Below are positions 59,229 through 64,000 of a stretch of DNA of 64,000 bases, one piece after another. A program made the translations under genes and the position numbers. The notes beneath the pieces are model-generated. The model was not told the DNA's origin. It ran no database searches and saw only the letters and a list, made by a program, of their open reading frames with translations. The DNA comes from Mycoplasmopsis pullorum. Its GTDB lineage: Bacteria > Bacillota_I > Bacilli_A > Mycoplasmatales > Metamycoplasmataceae. Numbering within the stretch: the stretch's first letter is position 1; each line of letters starts with the position of its first letter. Location of the stretch: positions 62,001 through 126,000 of the forward strand of contig NZ_CP017813.1 of assembly GCF_001900245.1 (NCBI RefSeq), read 5' to 3'.

Positions 59229-60505
59229 TGAGTCAAGATACAACAAATCAAAAAGAACTTGAAATTCAAGTAGTAAATAGTAATGAATTAAATGGTTTTG
59301 TAGGTCTATTAAAAAAAGATAACACTCTCACAGTTTCATTTCCTATTGGTTACAATCTTAAAGACATAAATTCAAAAGGTAAAGAGTCTAAAATAATAGA
59401 AATTAAAAAGTTGCTAAAATGTCTTAAATTTCTGAATAAAGCTCAAGAACAAACACTTTCCAAAGATCAAGAAAATTCATCTAAAAATTCATTTTTTCCA
59501 TTAAGTTCTTTTTTATATGTTTTAGAACAATTTTTGATAAGCAACAAGAAATATTTACATGAAGAAGAAATTATCATTACACATTCTAATGGTGGAAAAA
59601 TTGATTTTAAAAAGACAATTCAAATTGAAAAACCAGTTATTTCTGGTAACAATTTAATCTATTTAAATCTTTTGCACCGAAAAAACGTCCAAAATCATGA
59701 TGAGTTAATTACAAAGATTCATAAATATTGTGTTTATGAAGCGATTAAAAACCTTGGTTGATTTTACAATGTTTCTTTATCAGTTATAGAAAAACCTAAT
59801 GTGAAATTTCACAACTCTTTATTCAAATATTGCTTGCGACAAAAGCTTTCTAAAACACAAAAAGATAATGAAATTGTTTTATTAAAATGTATGCTTAATA
59901 TAATCGAAAACTATGATGAAGAAACCAAATCTAACTGAGTTTATGGAACAAAAGAATTTGAATACATTTGAGAAAGAATGATTCAAAGTGCTTTCGATAA
60001 TTATGAAGAATCCACAAAAGAGGAATTAAAGCCCAGAGCACTTTGAAAAATAGAAAAACCTGAAGAAAAACGAGAAAAAGCAAGCTCTTTAATACCTGAT
60101 TCGATAATGTTTTGCGATGATAAGTTATATATTTTAGATGCAAAGTACTACAAATATGGAATTGATCCAAGTAAAGGATCCGATACTCTTCCGCAAACAA
60201 GTGATATTGTCAAGCAAATAGCTTATGCGGAATATATTCGCCACAAAAAGAAGTTAGATGTTAAAAATGTTTTTAATGCTTTTTTAATTCCTTTTGATTC
60301 GGAAAATGAATGCTTTAATTCAAACAAGAATTTCTTTTATATAGGAAAATCAGGTATAAAAGATTTTGGAAGTTCTAAACCTTATGAGCAAGTTCACGCA
60401 ATTTTAATTGATATAAAATGATTGATTGAAAATTATGACAAAACAGATGATTCCACAAGAAATAATTTAGCTAATTTAATTCAATCAAAGACAATAATTA
60501 AATAA
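59228..60505 (+). CDS. mcrC: McrC/LlaJI-type restriction endonuclease subunit
   Basis: 425 residues. The catalytic PD-(D/E)xK core is PDSIMFCDDKLYILDAKYY, with WERMIQSAF upstream as the helix carrying the Glu and SDIVKQIAYAEYI downstream. The arrangement resembles the LlaJI/McrC nuclease subunits that work with an McrB GTPase. In the LlaJI system such pairs are sequence-specific with two methyltransferases; none accompanies it here, so the modification-dependent McrBC mode is more likely. Several TGA-Trp codons. Confidence 0.87.
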
Positions 60506-60510
60506 TAAAA

Positions 60511-60545
60511 AGAGCAAGATGTATTTGTATCTTGCTTTTATTTTA
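60511..60545 (+). terminator. mcrBC terminator
   Basis: AGCAAGAT/ATCTTGCT stem with an 8-nt loop, followed by TTTATTTTAT, right after the mcrC stop. Confidence 0.8.
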
Positions 60546-60766
60546 TAGTGTTAAATTAATTGAATTATTAAGGTCTATTTTAGATTTATTCACTTATTTT
60601 ATAGGCATTAACGGTATGAAGAAAGCTCAAGATTTTCCTGAGTTTGAAAGTTGGAAGCTCTTTTTATACATTTTACCTTATTACTTATATAATAGTGTAT
60701 AAGTACATTTTTTAATTATTTTAACTTTTTACAATGATTACAATGATATTAATGTATAATATAAGT

Positions 60767-62422
60767 ATGAGTAACTACATTCTGTATAAAAGAAAAAACC
60801 CAAAAGAGATTTACATTGCATTAGGAATATCAAAAGGATACGGTAAAGGAATTGGGAATTTAGTTGGATTAGGTTATTGAGAAGAAATTAAAGAAAAATA
60901 TTCTCTACAAAACATCGATGATTTAAAACCAATTGCTAGATTGGTTCCTGTTGGAGAAGATAAAATTGAAGTTAAAACCAAATTTTTCCAATTACTTAAC
61001 CCGACATCTGTCGAAACAAATGTAAAAAACGTTGGTATTGAATTGATTTATAAAGTAATTAAAGAACTAGATTTATTTAAAGGATTACCGAAAACCAAAC
61101 ACAAATCTTTAGAAGAAGTATTGGAATTTATTGTTGCAACAAGAATAATTCAACCAAGAAGTTATATTTGTCAATACAAAAACAAAAATGACTTTTTACA
61201 TGAGATAAATATAAAAAAATCTTCAATTTATAACTATTTTGATACTTTTTTAGAATATAAAAATGCAATTTTAGTCAATATTTATAACAAAATGCAAGAA
61301 TTGACAACTAGAAACACAAAATTAATGCATTTTGATAATACAACTGTTTATTTTCAAAGTTTTTCAAGAGATGGTTTGAGACAAAGAGATTTTTCTAAAG
61401 ATGGAAAGTATGATGAAGATCAAATTGTTGTAGCTATGGTAATTGATAATAATGGCATTCCTTTTCACTATAAAGTTTTCGAAGGAAATACCGCAGATTC
61501 TAAAACTCTTGTGAAATTTTTAGTCGAAATGCAAAAAATTTACAAAACAAAAGACACAATAATAGTTGTCGATAAAGGTATTAGTCAAAATGCAAATTTA
61601 AGATATTTAGAACAAAAAGGATATAAATATATAGTTAAGAAACATATTGATATTCTTGGAAAAGAAGATAAAGAATTTATAGTAAATGATCAAGGTTTTG
61701 TTCAAGAAAATGATTATTTTACTAAATCTAGATTGGTCCAATCTGTTTGAGCTAAAAACAAAAATAAAAAAAGATATAGCGATAGCTTTAGAAAACAATT
61801 TGTCTATTTTAGCCCTTCAAAACAACCTTTAGACAAAATAAAAAGAGAAAATCTTATTAATAAATTGGAGAAAAAGTCTATTAATGGTGAATTGCCATTA
61901 AGTGCTTTGGTTCCTGAATATAAGAAAAAGTATATGGATGTAGATGGTAAAACAGTTGAAAGATTAAATATCGAAAAAATTAAAAAAGTCGCTAATGAAG
62001 ATGGTTTTTATATGATTGAAACAAACATAACAAACATAGATTCAAAAGAAGCGAACGAAATATATAAGGGACAATGAAAAGCGGAAGAAGGTTTCAGAAC
62101 CTTAAAATCAGCAATCGAAGTTAGACCGATGTACGTTTATAAAGACGAACATATTCAATCTCATGTATTTTTATGCTTTTTGTCCCTAATTGTTTTGAAA
62201 TATTGCATTTATAAATTAAAGAAATTTTATAAAGATAATGGAGAGATCCAAAAACTCACAATGAATATGTTTATAGATTCATTGAAACTTATAACAATCA
62301 CAAGAAAGACTGTGAATGGTAAAGTTATAAGTGAAATCAAGAATAATTTAGACCCAGAACATAGGGAATTAAACAAAATATATAGTGATTTTCAATGTGT
62401 GGTTCATGGTCTATCATTGTAA
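60767..62422 (+). CDS. IS1634-family transposase
   Basis: 551 residues, complete. The DDE residues are recognisable: HFDNTTVYF (first Asp), IIVVDKGIS (second Asp) and WKAEEGFRTLKSAIEVRP (Glu), the last a signature of IS4/IS1634 enzymes. TGTATAAT at 60753-60760 ends 6 bases before the ATG and there is no ribosome binding site, so the mRNA would be leaderless. Internal TGA-Trp codons show the element is native to a mollicute. Confidence 0.93.
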
Positions 62423-62433
62423 TTTAAAAGCGC

Positions 62434-62474
62434 AAAAAACGAATACGTCTTATTTGTTGGTGTATTCGTTTTTT
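62434..62474 (+). terminator. Terminator inside the IS right end
   Basis: AAAAAACGAATAC/GTATTCGTTTTTT perfect stem, 12 bases after the transposase stop. The same hairpin is kept in the miniature element at 17996-18031. Confidence 0.85.
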
Positions 62475-62499
62475 CTTAATTACAAATTGGAAACACAGG

Positions 62500-62976
62500 T
62501 TGGTTTAAGAACAAGTAAATTAATCGCTCAAGAATTAAAAACAATTGAAAATCTTTTAAATAATGATTTACAAAATTTAATTCACATTAAAGATTTAGGT
62601 GAAAAAAGTGTTTGATCATTAATTGAATACGTTAATAAAGAAACCGTGAGATGTTAATCGAATTAAATCAAATAATAGAATTTGAAGAATCTAATGTTGC
62701 TAAAACAGATCTTTTATCAAATTTAACTTTTGTAATTACAGGTACTTTATCAAAACCACGTGATTATTTTAAGGATTTAATTGAACAAAATGGTGGTAAA
62801 GTCTCTTCATCAGTATCAAAAAATACAAATTATTTACTAGCTGGTGCTGAAGCTGGTTCGAAATTATAAAAAGCAAATCAATTAGGTGTTGCAGTTTTAA
62901 GCGAATCTGAATTTAATGATTTACTAAAATCAACTAATTAGTCTATTTTATAGTCAAAAAAGGAAAGAAAAATAAC
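62500..62976 (+). pseudogene. Decayed duplicate of the ligA 3' end
   Basis: Nearly identical to 56751-57230. It lacks four A in the tract after GTTAATAAAG (GAAACCGTGAG against GAAAAAAACCGTGAG), shifting the frame, and has TTATAA where ligA has TTAGAA, a premature stop in the BRCT domain. It has no start and cannot make a ligase. The similarity also covers the 35 bases after the stop, ending AAAAATAAC. Confidence 0.92.
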
Positions 62977-63024
62977 TAAAAAAATTGTTTTAAATACAAA
63001 ATTAAAAATGTTATTATTATTAGT

Positions 63025-64000
63025 ATGAAAAATTTGTCAAATAATGAACTTGAAAACAAAAATGAACAAAACACCGAAAACCAAGAATGTCAACAAAACA
63101 TGCAAAAGATTAGTAAAAACACTAATTTATTAAGAAAAATTTTAAATTTCAAGAATTTGCATGCAACTAATAAATCAAATCAATATCTTAAACCGGCTAA
63201 TTCATTTATTCAAAGCGATGAAGAAATTATCCGTAAGGCGAACCTAATCAACTACAAGATGGGTATTTATTTAATCAATAATGACAATGAAAAAATGACT
63301 TTACCGATCATTTGAAAGGTATATTGAAAAAGAGTTTTAATAATTTTCTTAGCCGCATTAATTTTTAACTTTGGTGCTCAAGTATTTTTAATTAAAGCTT
63401 CAACTGTCCCTTCTGGTTTGACTGGGATACCTACATTGATTCAATTATTAATTCCGAAAACTAAACCTTATTTTGCGGTCATTTATTTAGCTGTTAATAT
63501 TCCGTTGTTTCTATTTTTTGGATTTCATATAAAGAAGAGTTTTACGGTTTTAACTATTTTATTTATGTTATTCCAAATTATTACTAACTTTTTCTTTACT
63601 TGACAACCAATTGAAGATAAATTAATTCACTGAATCGATTTTGTTCCTAATTGAGAACATAATATTGATCAAGCAATAAATGCAGGTAGCGTTTTTAATG
63701 AACAAATTCTTAAGGAAACTCAAGTAATTCGTGTAATTAATCCCGAAACCTGACCAATTTTAGTATATTGTGGTATTGGTGCTTTATTTATCGGTTCTGG
63801 TGTTGCACTTACCTGAAAAGCAGGTGGTTCAACCGGAGGGACTGATATTGTTGTTTATTATTTCTCAACAAAAAGTAAACGCAATGTAGCAGGTGTAATG
63901 ACGATTGTTTCATTTGCTACTGCAGCTACATTCTTAATCATTTATGGTTTTTTAAGTCCAAACGTTTACGTTGATAATCAAGAAAATGTCTACACATCAA
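63025..64000 (+). CDS. YitT-family membrane protein (3' partial)
   Basis: The frame is still open at the window end, 325 codons in. After a ~100-residue hydrophilic, Asn/Lys-rich N-terminal extension come membrane helices (VLIIFLAALIFNFGAQVFLIKAS, PYFAVIYLAVNIPLFLFFG, VLTILFMLFQIITNFFF) and then ALTWKAGGSTGGTDIVVYYFSTK, the glycine-rich signature of YitT/DUF161 proteins. The family is of unknown function, possibly transport. It starts after the duplicated ligA end, so it is probably the original downstream neighbour of ligA. Confidence 0.85.

Larger units (their letters stand above)
60637..62499 (+). mobile_element. Intact IS1634-family insertion sequence (1863 bp)
   Basis: Ends are imperfect inverted repeats: left CCTGAGTTTGAAAGTTGGAA, right (read inward) CCTGTGTTTCCAATTTGTAA. 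They bracket a single complete DDE transposase. No target-site duplication is evident: the right end abuts a truncated ligA copy, the left end unrelated AT-rich sequence, which suggests an adjacent deletion after insertion. Confidence 0.85.

Overview
The window comes from a mollicute, most likely a Mycoplasma/Mycoplasmopsis species of the hominis-type lineage. It is very AT-rich, and almost every real gene is open only if TGA is read as tryptophan (for example MTase, rpoD, ligA, mcrB and transposase). Gene content fits: enormous surface proteins, a lipobox lipoprotein, ECF transporter, NADH oxidase, several restriction systems and an IS1634-type element. The species assignment is inference.

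Layout. 1-12.9 kb: the end of an AAA/DUF4143-type ATPase, then a ~3.6 kres surface protein with an N-terminal signal, about fifteen ~100-residue repeats and a C-terminal anchor, interrupted by one frameshift near 2.77 kb, then a decayed anchor fragment of a related gene. 12.95-18.06 kb: a defence block, with a possible regulated leader, a C5-cytosine methyltransferase, a 177-aa unknown protein, a DUF262/DUF1524 (GmrSD-like) nuclease, and a ParB-like gene cut off by a 91-bp miniature IS. 18.1-30.4 kb (minus): a single 4099-codon lipoprotein that starts as an SGNH/GDSL hydrolase and continues as helical repeats. 30.5-40.5 kb (minus): housekeeping genes, namely the operon glyS-dnaG-rpoD-nif3-like, a tail-anchored coiled-coil protein, an unknown small protein, and topA. 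40.8-44.2 kb (plus): nox followed by dhaK-dhaL-dhaM. 44.2-50.3 kb: two copies of a locus combining a secreted subtilisin-like protease with multi-pass membrane proteins that share an 'IPFLDL' motif; in copy 1 the protease is reduced to a 36-aa deletion remnant and the membrane gene is a fusion of two genes that are separate in copy 2. 50.3-55.1 kb: two unknown membrane proteins, tRNA-Lys(CTT), rpmB and ecfA1-ecfA2-ecfT. 55.2-64 kb: ligA, an McrB/McrC (LlaJI-like) restriction pair, an intact IS1634-family element, a decayed duplicate of the ligA 3' end, and the start of a YitT-family membrane protein.

How it fits together. The core genes cover replication (dnaG, ligA, topA), transcription (rpoD), translation (glyS, tRNA, rpmB), vitamin/cofactor uptake (ECF module) and NADH/dihydroxyacetone metabolism. 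The accessory portion is about half of the window: cell-surface proteins, at least three DNA-targeting systems and a protease/membrane-protein system. The strongest candidate for something undescribed is the subtilase plus IPFLDL membrane protein locus at 44.2-50.3 kb, where two degraded/intact copies, a gene fusion/fission and a shared inverted-repeat leader can be read directly from the sequence. The MTase/177-aa/DUF262 cluster and the McrBC island flanked by ligA repeats come next.
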